In this document: piece by piece, positions 6,526 to 6,553 of the stretch
Numbering within the stretch: the stretch's first letter is position 1
Layout of the letters: each line of letters opens with the position of its first letter
Source: Desulfobacterales bacterium
GTDB lineage: Bacteria > Desulfobacterota > Desulfobacteria > Desulfobacterales > QNYZ01
Length of the DNA stretch: 6,553 nucleotides
Direction of reading: 5' to 3'
Assembly (NCBI GenBank): GCA_029938515.1
Contig: JAOZUU010000169.1
Span: forward strand, 1-6,553
Program-made: the position numbers and the translations under genes
The notes under the pieces: model-generated
What the model was told of the DNA's origin: nothing
Databases searched by the model: none
Seen by the model: only the letters and a program-made list of their open reading frames with translations

Positions 6526-6553
6526 AAATTGTTTTTCTTCATTGTATTTTATT

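Noticed and set aside
6506..6544. Tiny minus-strand ORF (MKKNNLEEQYAC) overlapping the hdrA start as a leader peptide
   Set aside because: Only 12 codons in an AT-rich leader, no RBS visible within the window, and no family resemblance.
6541..6546. TACAAT on the minus strand as a -10 box for the operon
   Set aside because: Spacing to the hdrA start is plausible, but any -35 box would lie outside the window and one AT-rich hexamer is weak evidence.

Overview
The window looks like bacterial chromosome from a strictly anaerobic, Wood-Ljungdahl-using organism, most likely a sulfate-reducing Desulfobacterota (Desulfobacterales-type) or a relative. I infer this from gene content (a very large HdrA-type flavoprotein, MvhD, MetV, MetF), from moderate GC, and from selenocysteine use in HdrA and MvhD. 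No taxonomic marker is present.

All supported genes lie on the minus strand and read right to left: hdrA-like (6514-2066), mvhD (1945-1514), metV (1384-716) and metF (719 to beyond base 1). Gaps of 120 bp (hdrA/mvhD) and 129 bp (mvhD/metV) separate the first three, and metV and metF overlap by ATGA. All four have good Shine-Dalgarno sequences. The plus-strand open frames are shadows.

The main observation is that two of the four genes are each interrupted by one in-frame TGA, and both are best read as selenocysteine. In the hdrA-like gene TGA is codon 65, directly after TFPTNDCAM, where HdrA proteins carry Cys or Sec. In mvhD it is codon 17, in CCNF-U-GY, where the family has Cys. Homology continues without a frame change on both sides of each TGA, and a candidate SECIS hairpin follows each at a plausible distance. 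Standard gene calling would lose the first 108 residues of the HdrA-like protein and the first 27 of MvhD.

The HdrA-like protein (1482 aa with Sec) is a mosaic: an HdrA FAD module with Sec65 and a 4Fe-4S motif, an inserted GltD/NfnB-like NAD(P)H:FAD oxidoreductase, the rest of the first HdrA module, then a second HdrA module ending in a two-cluster ferredoxin domain. With MvhD as electron adaptor and MetF/MetV as methylenetetrahydrofolate reductase, the operon plausibly encodes a soluble flavin- and Fe-S-based complex linking the methylene-/methyl-tetrahydrofolate step to pyridine nucleotide and a low-potential carrier such as ferredoxin, possibly by electron bifurcation or confurcation. No hdrB, hdrC or hydrogenase gene is visible in the window.

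The intergenic gaps hold two non-coding structures: a GTAGGGG/CCCCTAC inverted repeat between hdrA and mvhD, and an array of eight heptamers between mvhD and metV.
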